From positions 496,001 to 560,000 of the forward strand of contig NZ_CADIJY010000002.1 of assembly GCF_902859735.1 (NCBI RefSeq): a stretch of DNA of 64,000 nucleotides, read 5' to 3'. The position numbers and the translations under genes were made by a program. The first letter of the stretch is position 1. Every line of letters begins with the position of its first letter. The DNA is from Achromobacter aegrifaciens. Lineage in GTDB: Bacteria; Pseudomonadota; Gammaproteobacteria; Burkholderiales; Burkholderiaceae_B. Below are positions 1 to 7,273 of this stretch, piece after piece. Below the pieces are notes generated by a model that was given only the letters and a program-made list of their open reading frames with translations, was not told the DNA's origin and did not search any database.

Positions 1-278
1 AGCGGCTGGACGCTGAAAAGCATGGCGCCCGTCAACGCCGCCAGCGCCAGGCCCGCTGCCGCAGTCCGCGCCAACGCCGGCGCCAGCACAGCCAGCGGTC
101 CGGGCTTGAGCCACCCCAGGAGGCGCAGGTCCAGCGGAACGATGGAGCCTATGAGCAGGCCGATGGCGCCGATATGGGCGGCGTTCACCAGCAGATACAG
201 CGTGCTCCACCGCCGCAGCCAGATCGACGGCGGCAGGGTCTGAAGCTGTTCCAGCGCAAGACGCAGCAGCTCAGGCAT
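1..278 (-). CDS. DUF6644-like membrane protein, 3' end cut by window edge
   Basis: The N-terminal 92 codons of a minus-strand gene are visible; the rest lies left of the window. The ATG at 278 follows the stop of the DUF6152 gene by 11 bases, so the two form one transcription unit. The visible part has a short amphipathic start (MPELLRLALEQLQTLPPSIW), then one hydrophobic segment from about residue 31 (LLVNAAHIGAIG) and a second from about residue 70. A His in the first segment (NAAHIG) is typical of the DUF6644 family of small membrane proteins, which often sit beside DUF6152 proteins; this family link is from memory and not searched. Function is unknown; a redox or haem/copper-related membrane role is only a guess. 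Confidence 0.6.
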   Translation of the reverse strand, partial: MPELLRLALEQLQTLPPSIWLRRWSTLYLLVNAAHIGAIGLLIGSIVPLDLRLLGWLKPGPLAVLAPALARTAAAGLALAALTGAMLFSVQP

Positions 279-289
279 GGCCCGGCCGG

Positions 290-676
290 TCAGGGCTTCT
301 TGATGCGGCTGGGATAGATGTCGTAGGTCTTGCCGCCTACCTTGATCTGGACGGCTTTCATGCGCTTGGCGTCCGACTCGCGGTCGCGGTTGCCGACGGC
401 GACGATGGCATCGCCCGGTTTGGCCGAACCTTCGACGAATCCGGCGTCCTTGGTCTGGGTGGGATTGCCCAGCTCCACGCGCCAGACGCCGTCGTCGGCG
501 CGTACGTCCAGCCAGGGATGCGGGGGCGCGATCTGCACTTGCTGGACCGTGCCTTGCAACGTCATCTGTTCGGATTCGGCCCACGACCAGCCGTGGTGGG
601 CCATCGCGGCGGGCGCCAGGCCCATCAGTCCGGAAAGCGCCAGCGCTGCCGTGGCGACGCGTATGGATAGCTTCAT
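290..676 (-). CDS. Exported DUF6152 family protein
   Basis: 128 residues from the ATG at 676, which has AGGAG eight bases upstream; a longer frame opening at 757 lacks such a site. Residues 1-25 form a signal peptide with an AMA-H cleavage context, leaving a mature N-terminus that starts HHGWSW, a His/Trp-rich motif like the copper-binding N-termini seen in the DUF6152 family. The remaining about 100 residues look like a small beta-rich periplasmic domain (GTVQQVQIAPPHPWLDV). It is the first gene of a unit with the membrane protein that follows at 11 bases. Role unknown; a metal-related periplasmic function is inference from the exposed His-His start. Confidence 0.75.
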   Translation of the reverse strand: MKLSIRVATAALALSGLMGLAPAAMAHHGWSWAESEQMTLQGTVQQVQIAPPHPWLDVRADDGVWRVELGNPTQTKDAGFVEGSAKPGDAIVAVGNRDRESDAKRMKAVQIKVGGKTYDIYPSRIKKP

Positions 677-1048
677 GTCGCTGCTCCTGAATTGCGGTTT
701 GGCTCCCCTTCCTTTGCGGCGGCCGCTCGTGTGGCGCGCGTCCGGCGCAATCAGCATAACGCGGGAGGCGTTGCATATCGAGCTTGATTCAATGATGAGA
801 AATTACTTTAAATAAAGAACCTTAAATATGAAATTAAAGTCATATTAATCAATGAATTAGAAAACTATTCTAAGAACTTGGATGATGCTGAATCTATGCT
901 GAATTCGAGAAATCATCGATTCTCACGGGAAAACCCGGAGAAACTTTCCCGCACGGAATACGGTCGCAAATTGTTCAGGTGATTGTCAGGCACCGTCCCC
1001 AAATGGCGCCGTCTGCACGCGCCCGCCGCGCCCAACCGAGAGCATCCG
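677..1048. other. Gene-free, AT-rich divergent spacer
   Basis: No convincing gene on either strand. Positions about 770-910 are strikingly AT-rich against GC-rich flanks and should hold the promoters for the DUF6152 unit (leftward) and the permease (rightward). Within it, the 9-mer ATGCTGAAT occurs twice in tandem at 885-893 and 896-904, an 11-base period, which suits a regulator binding the same helix face. No hexamer pair was good enough to call a promoter. Confidence 0.6.
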
Positions 1049-2425
1049 ATGACACAGCCCACCCTGCGTTCGCCCGCGAATCCGGCCCTGTTGCTCCAGC
1101 CGCGCGCGCCGGCCGGCTTGTCGGTGATGGATGCCACCATGGTGCTGGTGGGCGTGGTGATCGGGATCGGCATTTTCGGCTTTCCGCCGCTGGTGGCGCA
1201 GCACGCGAGTTCCGAGGCGATGTACATCGCCTTGTGGTGCGCGGGCGGCCTGGTGATGCTGGTCGGCGCGCTTTGCTACGGCGAGCTGGGCTCGGCCTAT
1301 CCCGGCGCGGGCGGCGAATACCTGTACCTGACACGGGCCTGGGGCCGGCAGGTGGGACTGATGTTCGCCTGGGCGCGTTGCTCTGTCATCCAGACGGGCG
1401 CCATCGCCGTGGTCGCCTATATCTATGGCGATTACGCGCAACGGCTCGCGCCCCTTGGTCCGTACGGCCCCGCCCTGCACGCGGCGATATCGGTGGTGGC
1501 GCTGACCGCCTTGAACGTGGCGGGCACGCGCTATTCCAAGCGGTTGCAATGGGTGTTCACTGCGCTGACGGTGGCGGCCTTGGCGGCGGTGCTGATCGCC
1601 AGCCTGGCCGCCGCGGGAGACAGCCCGCTGCGCAGCGCTGCCGAACCGGGGCCTTTGACCGGCAATACCGCGGGTCTGCTGGGCATGGGCATGGTGTTCG
1701 TGCTGCTGACTTATGGCGGCTGGAACGAAGCCGCCTATCTCAGCGGCGAGCTGCGCGACCCGGGCCGCAACATGAGCCGGGTGCTGCTGATCGGCACGCT
1801 GCTGGTGACGGGCGCGTACGTGCTGACCAACCTGGCGCTGCTGGAGATCTTCGGCCTGCAGGGGCTGCGCGATACGCCGGCGCTGGGGGCGGACGTGATG
1901 CAGCTGGCGGCCGGCCCCTACGCTGCAGCCCTGCTCAGCCTGACGATCTGCGCCACGGCGCTCAGCACCATCAACGGCACCATCATCACCGGCGCGCGGG
2001 TGTATTGCGCCCTGGGCCGCGACGTGCCGCGGCTGCGCGCGCTGGCGGCGTGGGACGCGCAAGGCGAGACGCCCGCTTCCGCACTGCTGGTCCAGGGCGC
2101 GATCACGCTTGCGCTGATCGCGCTGGGCGCCTTCAGCCAGAGCAGCGTGCAGACCCTGGTGGCCTATACCGCACCGGTGTTCTGGATCTTCATGCTGCTG
2201 GTTGCGGCCTCGGTGTGGCGCCTGCGGCGCATCGATCCGGATCGGCCGCGCCCGTTCCGCGTGCCGCTCTATCCCTTGCCCCCGCTGCTGCTGGCGCTGA
2301 CCTGCGCCGGCCTGGTGGTTTCCAGCGCCATGTACGCCGGCGCCGGCGCGCTGATCGGGCTGGCGGTGCTGGCGGCGGGCCTGCCGCTGCTGCGCCTGCT
2401 GGGGCCCGCGCCGCCGCGGGCCTGA
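1049..2425 (+). CDS. APC-family amino acid permease
   Basis: 458 residues from the ATG at 1049; a TTG at 983 in the same frame is less likely. The protein is almost entirely hydrophobic with about 12 predicted membrane segments. The first segment carries the family signature (VVIGIGIFGFPPLVA), the region that unwinds around the substrate amine in APC transporters. The expected role is proton-coupled uptake or exchange of an amino acid or related amine in the inner membrane; the substrate cannot be told from sequence. Related to the COG0531 PotE/YhdG-type permeases. It is followed 60 bases later by the exported methyltransferase-like gene on the same strand, with its own ribosome-binding site. 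Confidence 0.85.
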   Translation: MTQPTLRSPANPALLLQPRAPAGLSVMDATMVLVGVVIGIGIFGFPPLVAQHASSEAMYIALWCAGGLVMLVGALCYGELGSAYPGAGGEYLYLTRAWGRQVGLMFAWARCSVIQTGAIAVVAYIYGDYAQRLAPLGPYGPALHAAISVVALTALNVAGTRYSKRLQWVFTALTVAALAAVLIASLAAAGDSPLRSAAEPGPLTGNTAGLLGMGMVFVLLTYGGWNEAAYLSGELRDPGRNMSRVLLIGTLLVTGAYVLTNLALLEIFGLQGLRDTPALGADVMQLAAGPYAAALLSLTICATALSTINGTIITGARVYCALGRDVPRLRALAAWDAQGETPASALLVQGAITLALIALGAFSQSSVQTLVAYTAPVFWIFMLLVAASVWRLRRIDPDRPRPFRVPLYPLPPLLLALTCAGLVVSSAMYAGAGALIGLAVLAAGLPLLRLLGPAPPRA

Positions 2426-2485
2426 CCAAGGTTTCCCCGGGGCGGCGATCCCGTCCGCATGCCTTACCTGCAAGGAGTCCACATC

Positions 2486-3349
2486 ATGCACATCGCGATT
2501 CAGTCCTTCAGATCCGTCGCCCGTAGCGCCATGCCGCCCCTGCGCGGCGCCGTGCTCGCGTCGGCGGCCGCGCTGGCCCTGGCATGCGTCCCGCTGCCGT
2601 CGCTGGCCGCCGCCGCGCAGCCCTCGGAACAGAAAGAGTACGTGCCGGACGTGGGCCAGGACGGCAAGGACGTCATCTGGGTGCCTACGCCGCAGGCCCT
2701 GGTCGATACCATGCTGGACATGGCCAAGGTCACGCCCAAGGACAAATTGATGGACCTGGGCTCGGGCGACGGGCGCACCGTCATCACCGCGGCCCAGCGC
2801 GGCCTGACGGCCCAGGGCATCGAGTACAACCCGGACCTGGTCGAACTGTCGCGCCGCAACGCGCAGCGCGCCGGCGTTGCCGACCGCGCCACCTTCGTGA
2901 CGGCGGACCTGTTCGCCACCGATCTGTCGCAGGCGGACGTGATCACCATGTTCCTGCTGTCTACCATCAACGAAAAACTGCGGCCCAAGCTGCTGGAATT
3001 GGCGCCCGGCACCCGCATCGTGTCGAACTCCTTCCGCATGGGCGATTGGGAGCCGGACGCCGAGGAAACCATCCGGCAGGACTGCAACACCTACTGCACG
3101 GCGCTCTTGTGGATCGTGCCCGCCAAGGTGGCGGGCAACTGGGAGGTGGACGGCCAGCCCCTGCAGCTGGAGCAGCGCTACCAGCGCCTGTCGGGCAAGC
3201 TGGGCGGCGCGCCGATTTCGGAGGCGCGGCTGAATGGCGCCGAGATCTCCTTTGTCGCCAATGGCGTGCGCTACACCGGGACGGTGAATGGCAAGCAGAT
3301 GAGCGGCAGCGCCGCCGGCCGGGGGAACTGGTCGGCCAAGCGGGTGTAG
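2486..3349 (+). CDS. Exported class I SAM-dependent methyltransferase-like protein
   Basis: 287 residues from the ATG at 2486, chosen for AAGGAG at 2472-2477. Residues 1 to about 45 carry basic residues, a hydrophobic stretch (VLASAAALALACV) and an ALA-type cleavage region, so it looks secreted. The following domain has the methyltransferase motif I (MDLGSGDGRTVITAA) and an acidic residue after beta-2 (GIEYNPDLVELSRRNA), so SAM binding is expected. The C-terminal 80 residues (from about WEVDGQPL) form an extra beta-rich domain. SAM is not normally found in the periplasm, so either the signal is a membrane anchor facing in, the start is further downstream, or the fold has a new use. Substrate unknown. 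Confidence 0.75.
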   Translation: MHIAIQSFRSVARSAMPPLRGAVLASAAALALACVPLPSLAAAAQPSEQKEYVPDVGQDGKDVIWVPTPQALVDTMLDMAKVTPKDKLMDLGSGDGRTVITAAQRGLTAQGIEYNPDLVELSRRNAQRAGVADRATFVTADLFATDLSQADVITMFLLSTINEKLRPKLLELAPGTRIVSNSFRMGDWEPDAEETIRQDCNTYCTALLWIVPAKVAGNWEVDGQPLQLEQRYQRLSGKLGGAPISEARLNGAEISFVANGVRYTGTVNGKQMSGSAAGRGNWSAKRV

Positions 3350-3367
3350 GGCCGCGACGCGGACGGG

Positions 3368-4672
3368 TTATGCCGCGTGGCGCCAGGCCGTCAAGGATGC
3401 TTCCACATGCCCGATTTCCTGCGCCGTCATCCCGGCCATGGCGTAGTAGCGCTGGCGTTGCTCCACCACCTCGCGCACGTGCTCAAGGATGCCGCGAGCG
3501 ACGGCTTCAGACCGCAGGCCGAAGCGCCGGTATTCGCTCAGGCAGTTCTGGAATGAGCTTTCCCGGCCGGCTGCGCCGATGTGCAGGTAGTGCCTGGCGG
3601 AGCCTTCCTGCGTAACCACGTCGAACAGGGGCGACAGCCGGTAGGTCTGCGCGCCCTCGTCCTTCAGGAAGCCGACGTTCTTCAAGTGGTCGTCGGTGTT
3701 GTGGACGGCGACGTTCAGGATCATGCGCGCGTACAGTTCCTTCAAGTCCCGCACCGGGTTGGACGAAATCCGGCGCGTGACGTCCGCCAGCCGCGCGTAG
3801 GAATACGTGGCCTTGCCGCGCGCCTCGTCGAGTTCGCGTTTGCCGATCTGCGCCGAGGGGCTGATCAGGGAGGCGCCGCTGAGGAAATGGCGGCGCGCGA
3901 CGATGGGAGTCGCGCCCTGCCCGGCCGGCAGCAACTCGCGGTCGAAGCGGTGCGTCAGCAGCACCGCGCCCAGATGCGTTTCAGCCAGGCGGATCTCGGG
4001 CACCGTCAAGCCGATGGCGCGCGCCATCTGCAGATTGGCGTATTCGACGCGCTGGCGGTCGTAGGAATCCCCCCTGCGCGGAAACTTGGCGATCCACATT
4101 TCGCCGCGCTCGTCGCGCACGATGGTCTTGGGGCGCGCGCCGCCGATGTCCCAGGAGCTGCCCAGGATGTCGCGGTACAGGCCCTTGGGCTTGACGCCCT
4201 GATCGATATCGGTGAGCAGGTCCGCAAGCGATTCCACCTGGCTGAGTTCCGGCAGGCGATAGGTCTTGCGCATGTTCGGCGTAAGCCGGCGGGCGCTGAA
4301 GAACAACGCCCCCACGCCCATCCCGCGTCCCTTGAGCAGGACTTCGTCCTCGGTCACGCGGGCGCCGGCGTTGTCCACGCGCATGACGTTGCGGCCCCAT
4401 GCGTCGGGGGCGGCGTCAAAGATCGCGCCCAGCGTTTCGTAGCGGCTTTCGGTGCGGAAGGTGGTGCGCGCGTCCACCAGCGGCAGGTTCAGCGGATCCA
4501 GCGCAAAGGCGCGCTGATCGTTCACATAGGACTGCACATAGGTGAACTCGGCGTAGAAGCGGCTTTCATCCGAATCGTCCAGCGTCAGCAGGCCGGCGAG
4601 CACGGCCTCGCCGTGGATGTCGACGTAGACATACAGCTCGCTTTCCACCGATTTGTGCTTTCTTGCTTTCAC
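3368..4672 (-). CDS. hipA: HipA-type serine/threonine kinase toxin
   Basis: 434 residues, close to E. coli HipA (440). HipA phosphorylates a protein target (GltX in E. coli) and induces dormancy. Key parts visible: the HipA N-terminal domain (about 15-125), the flexible loop region with GGARPK at 177-182, ATP lysine candidate in MWIAKF (about 196), the catalytic HNTDDHLKN with Asp327, and the metal-binding LFD at 349-351. All are intact, so an active kinase is expected. The start at 4672 lies 13 bases after the stop of the upstream HTH gene, giving the classic antitoxin-first order. The target cannot be inferred; many HipA-like kinases differ from E. coli HipA. Confidence 0.88.
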   Translation of the reverse strand: MKARKHKSVESELYVYVDIHGEAVLAGLLTLDDSDESRFYAEFTYVQSYVNDQRAFALDPLNLPLVDARTTFRTESRYETLGAIFDAAPDAWGRNVMRVDNAGARVTEDEVLLKGRGMGVGALFFSARRLTPNMRKTYRLPELSQVESLADLLTDIDQGVKPKGLYRDILGSSWDIGGARPKTIVRDERGEMWIAKFPRRGDSYDRQRVEYANLQMARAIGLTVPEIRLAETHLGAVLLTHRFDRELLPAGQGATPIVARRHFLSGASLISPSAQIGKRELDEARGKATYSYARLADVTRRISSNPVRDLKELYARMILNVAVHNTDDHLKNVGFLKDEGAQTYRLSPLFDVVTQEGSARHYLHIGAAGRESSFQNCLSEYRRFGLRSEAVARGILEHVREVVEQRQRYYAMAGMTAQEIGHVEASLTAWRHAA

Positions 4673-4685
4673 GATTTGCGTGGCG

Positions 4686-5030
4686 CTACAGCTGGGTAGG
4701 ATCGGCGCGGTGCGTGTTGGGCGTCTTGCCGCTGCCCCGGCTGGGCCGGCGCACCGCGTCCAGGCGTTTGCCTACGCCGTCCAGGTCGGGATCGCCCAGG
4801 GCGTAGACCTGGTCCGCATAGCCGTACTGCAGCAAGGCTTCAATGGCCAGCGCCAGGGACACGCCGCCGTCGCCGCGTTCCAGGCGCGTGATGGTGGCGC
4901 GCGACACGCCCATGCGGGCGGCCAGCGTGGATTCGGTTTCGGCGCGGCGCAGCCGGGCGGTGCGGATGTTGGCGCCAAGGCGCGCAAGCGCACTGGCGGC
5001 ATCGAAGCTGGGTTCGATCTTCTTTTTCAT
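4686..5030 (-). CDS. hipB: HipB-type XRE antitoxin/regulator
   Basis: 114 residues. An XRE/Cro helix-turn-helix covers about residues 17-75, with the recognition pattern LAARMGVSRATITRLERGDGGVSLALAIEAL. The C-terminal 35 residues are basic and Pro/Ser-rich, as in HipB-type tails that contact the toxin. It is expected to bind and restrain the HipA kinase encoded next and to repress its own promoter. Upstream of its start lie an inverted repeat and a duplicated 15-mer that look like operators (see 5036-5136). High GC in the gene contrasts with the AT-rich promoter. Confidence 0.87.
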   Translation of the reverse strand: MKKKIEPSFDAASALARLGANIRTARLRRAETESTLAARMGVSRATITRLERGDGGVSLALAIEALLQYGYADQVYALGDPDLDGVGKRLDAVRRPSRGSGKTPNTHRADPTQL

Positions 5031-5035
5031 GAGTC

Positions 5036-5072
5036 AATAATAGTGCTTTGTTTGTTGGTTTGCACTATTAAT
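5036..5072. promoter_or_regulatory. Inverted repeat, candidate HipB operator
   Basis: AATAATAGTGC at 5036-5046 and GCACTATTAAT at 5062-5072 are inverted arms that match at 10 of 11 positions, separated by 15 bases. It begins five bases upstream of the hipB-like start codon, a position suited to autorepression. Seen directly; the function is inference. Confidence 0.5.
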
Positions 5073-5136
5073 GAGGCATATTAGGAATTAAGAATGTTCT
5101 ATTAATGAGGCATTATTTTAATTTATGACTCATTAA
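5065..5136. repeat. Duplicated 15-mer plus inverted copy, candidate operator array
   Basis: CTATTAATGAGGCAT occurs perfectly at 5065-5079 and 5099-5113, 34 bases apart (about three helical turns). A third copy, inverted and with one mismatch, is ATGACTCATTAA at 5125-5136. The array sits in the AT-rich spacer upstream of the hipB-like gene, downstream of the end of the carboxypeptidase gene. Likely DNA sites for the HTH antitoxin or another regulator. Confidence 0.55.
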
Positions 5137-5150
5137 ATCAGCAAAACAGG

Positions 5151-6287
5151 TCAAACTACAATCGCCTGTTCCAGCCGCAATCCGCCACGCGCCGTGTCCA
5201 GCGTGACCTGTGCGCCCAGCGGCAAGGTCAGGTTCGGATCGCCATGGCCGCTGGGCCATCCGGCCAGCACCGGAATGCCGCGCGGGCGGAACTGGTCGAG
5301 TACCAGCGGATACAGCAGCCCCTGCGCCTGGGCATCGTCGCCCGGCACGCCGAGGATGCGGGTGAAGTTGCCAACCAGCACGCCTTTGAGGTCGTCGAAC
5401 TTGCCAGCGGCGGCCAGCTGGCTCAACAAGCGGTCAATGCGGGGCAAGGCTTCGTTCACGTCCTCGATGAAAAGAATTCCGCCGCTGGTGTCGATTTCGC
5501 TATCGGACCCGATCAGTGCGCCGATCAGCGCCAGATTGCCCCCGATCAGCCGCCCGGTCGCCGTGCCCGGTATCAGTTCCGTGGCGGTGGCATAGGGCGG
5601 CGGCGTGATCCACGCCCCCTGCCCCACCTGGCCGCTGACCATGGACAGCAAATGCGATTCGGTGGGTTCACGCTTGCCGGCCAGCAGGTCCTGCGCCAGC
5701 ATCGGCCCGTGGAACGTGACGAAGCCGGCGCGGCGCTGCATGGCCAGGTGCAGCGCCGTGATGTCGCTGTAGCCGATGAACGGCTTGGGGTGGCGGCGCA
5801 GCAGATCGAAGTCCAGCTGATCCAGCAGGCGCCACGAACCGAAGCCGCCCTGCAGGCACCAGACGGCGCCGATATCCGGCGCGGCGAAGGCCGCATGCAG
5901 GTCGGCCAAGCGGTCGGCGTCCGAACCCGCCAGATAGTCATAGGGGGCGTCCAGCCGCGAACGCGAGGCCGGCATGACCTGCGGCACGTAGCCACGCGCC
6001 AGCAACCATTCGGCTGCGTCATCCGCGGCATCCAGCGCGGCGGACGCGGGCGCCACGATGGCGACGCGCGCACCGGGCTTGAGCGCGGGCACTGGCGTTG
6101 CTGCGCCGCTGGCAACCGGGGGCGCCGCGGAACCGGGCTTGGCCGATTGCGGCGCGCGGCGCGGCGGCGGCTTGGGTGCCGCGCAGCCGGCCAAGGCCGC
6201 GGACAGGCACAGGGCCCCGGTGTTGATCAGAAAACTCCTGCGTCCGGTATTTCGCTGCGGTCGCTGGCCTTGCGGCGCTTGTTCCAT
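5151..6287 (-). CDS. LD-carboxypeptidase (peptidase S66), exported lipoprotein form
   Basis: 378 residues from the ATG at 6287; a second in-frame ATG at 6293 is possible. Family S66 enzymes cut the terminal D-Ala from muropeptide tetrapeptides for cell-wall recycling and act in the cytoplasm in E. coli (LdcA). The Ser-Glu-His triad motifs are all visible: GYSDITALHLAM, LFIEDVNEA and GHGDPNLTLPLG. Unusually the N-terminus has GRRSFLI followed by a hydrophobic stretch and LAGC, i.e. a twin-Arg-like signal with lipobox, so a lipid-anchored envelope enzyme is predicted. A Pro/Ala-rich linker (residues about 35-65) follows. It starts 17 bases after the pseudouridine synthase gene. Confidence 0.87.
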   Translation of the reverse strand: MEQAPQGQRPQRNTGRRSFLINTGALCLSAALAGCAAPKPPPRRAPQSAKPGSAAPPVASGAATPVPALKPGARVAIVAPASAALDAADDAAEWLLARGYVPQVMPASRSRLDAPYDYLAGSDADRLADLHAAFAAPDIGAVWCLQGGFGSWRLLDQLDFDLLRRHPKPFIGYSDITALHLAMQRRAGFVTFHGPMLAQDLLAGKREPTESHLLSMVSGQVGQGAWITPPPYATATELIPGTATGRLIGGNLALIGALIGSDSEIDTSGGILFIEDVNEALPRIDRLLSQLAAAGKFDDLKGVLVGNFTRILGVPGDDAQAQGLLYPLVLDQFRPRGIPVLAGWPSGHGDPNLTLPLGAQVTLDTARGGLRLEQAIVV

Positions 6288-6304
6288 GGTCATCCCTGCT
6301 GCCG

Positions 6305-7030
6305 TCAGAAACGTTCGTAGTCCAGGCGGTAGCGCCACTGGCCGAGGGCCAGGCCCGCCATCGGCAGGCGGCCGATGCGGATGCGGCGCAGGGCCTGCAG
6401 GCGCAATCCCGCCGCGTCGCACACGTATTCGATGAAGCCGGGCGCAGGCGTCTTCAGGGCGAAGCGCAGATGGGTTTCGTTCTGCCAGCTGACCTTCATG
6501 GGCGTGGCGGCGCGGCCGTTATAAGCCATGCCGCGCTGCAGGCGCGCCAGGTCGGCGGCGCTGAGCTGGCCGGACACCTGGGCCACGTACTCCTGCTCCA
6601 CGTAGCGCCCTTCTTCCACCAGCTTGCGCGCGATCGGGTATTCCTGCGTGTAGACGACCAGGCCGCTGGCTGCGCGTTCCAGCGGCGTGACCAGCTTCAG
6701 GCCGTTGAGCATGCGCTTCAGGTAGCGCTGCCCGGAACGGTCGCCGGGCATCAGGTTTTCGGGCAGGATCAGGTCGCGCGCAGAGCCGGGCTCGTCATTG
6801 GCGTAGAGGCCGGCGGGCTTATGCAGCAGGATGGTCACGGGACGCGCGTCTTCCAGGCGCGCGCCTGGCAGCAGGCCCACGGACTGGCCGGGCGCCACCC
6901 GATAGCCCGGCTCCTCGATCTGCTTGCCATCCACGGCGACCCAGCCGCCTTCTATGTAGCGTTCTGCGTCGCCGCGCGAGCAGGACAGTTCGGTGGCCAA
7001 GCGCTTGGCCAGGCGTACGCTTTCGCTCAT
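6305..7030 (-). CDS. RsuA/RluF-like pseudouridine synthase with altered catalytic position
   Basis: 241 residues. Residues about 5-50 form an S4 RNA-binding domain (LAKRLATELSCSRGDAERYIEGGWVAV type), and the rest matches the RsuA/RluB/E/F family, including HKPAG at 70-74. In this family motif II reads GRLDxxTxGL, with the Asp as nucleophile. Here the aligned stretch reads TPLERAASGL, placing Glu118 (codon 6677-6679) where Asp is expected. The enzyme may therefore be altered, use Glu, or act only in RNA binding. It heads a two-gene unit with the LD-carboxypeptidase. Confidence 0.8.
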   Translation of the reverse strand: MSESVRLAKRLATELSCSRGDAERYIEGGWVAVDGKQIEEPGYRVAPGQSVGLLPGARLEDARPVTILLHKPAGLYANDEPGSARDLILPENLMPGDRSGQRYLKRMLNGLKLVTPLERAASGLVVYTQEYPIARKLVEEGRYVEQEYVAQVSGQLSAADLARLQRGMAYNGRAATPMKVSWQNETHLRFALKTPAPGFIEYVCDAAGLRLQALRRIRIGRLPMAGLALGQWRYRLDYERF

Positions 7031-7273
7031 CGCACCACCGCCTTGTGCTGGGAAGCCGCGGGGCCGGGCGTGGAGTCAGGCCATGAATCGAGCCGCAGTT
7101 CGGACCGGAAAGAATAGCCGCCTTGCAGCGGCGCCAGTGGGTGCATCGTCATGAGGTATTGCCGGGGTGTTGCCAGAAAAGCGGGCCTTGCGCCCGCGAC
7201 GTGAGGCAGATGTTACGCCCTTCCCCGGCAGGCTGCCGGCCGCGGCCTGGCTGGCAGCCAATGCGGGCGGCGT

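Noticed and set aside
979-2526. Long open frames on both strands over the permease gene
   Set aside because: They are GC-skew shadows: Arg/Gly/Ala-rich translations without motifs, overlapping a clear APC permease.
7031-7273. Small gene between the pseudouridine synthase and the AI-2E transporter
   Set aside because: The open frames lack a ribosome-binding site and look like random GC-rich sequence.
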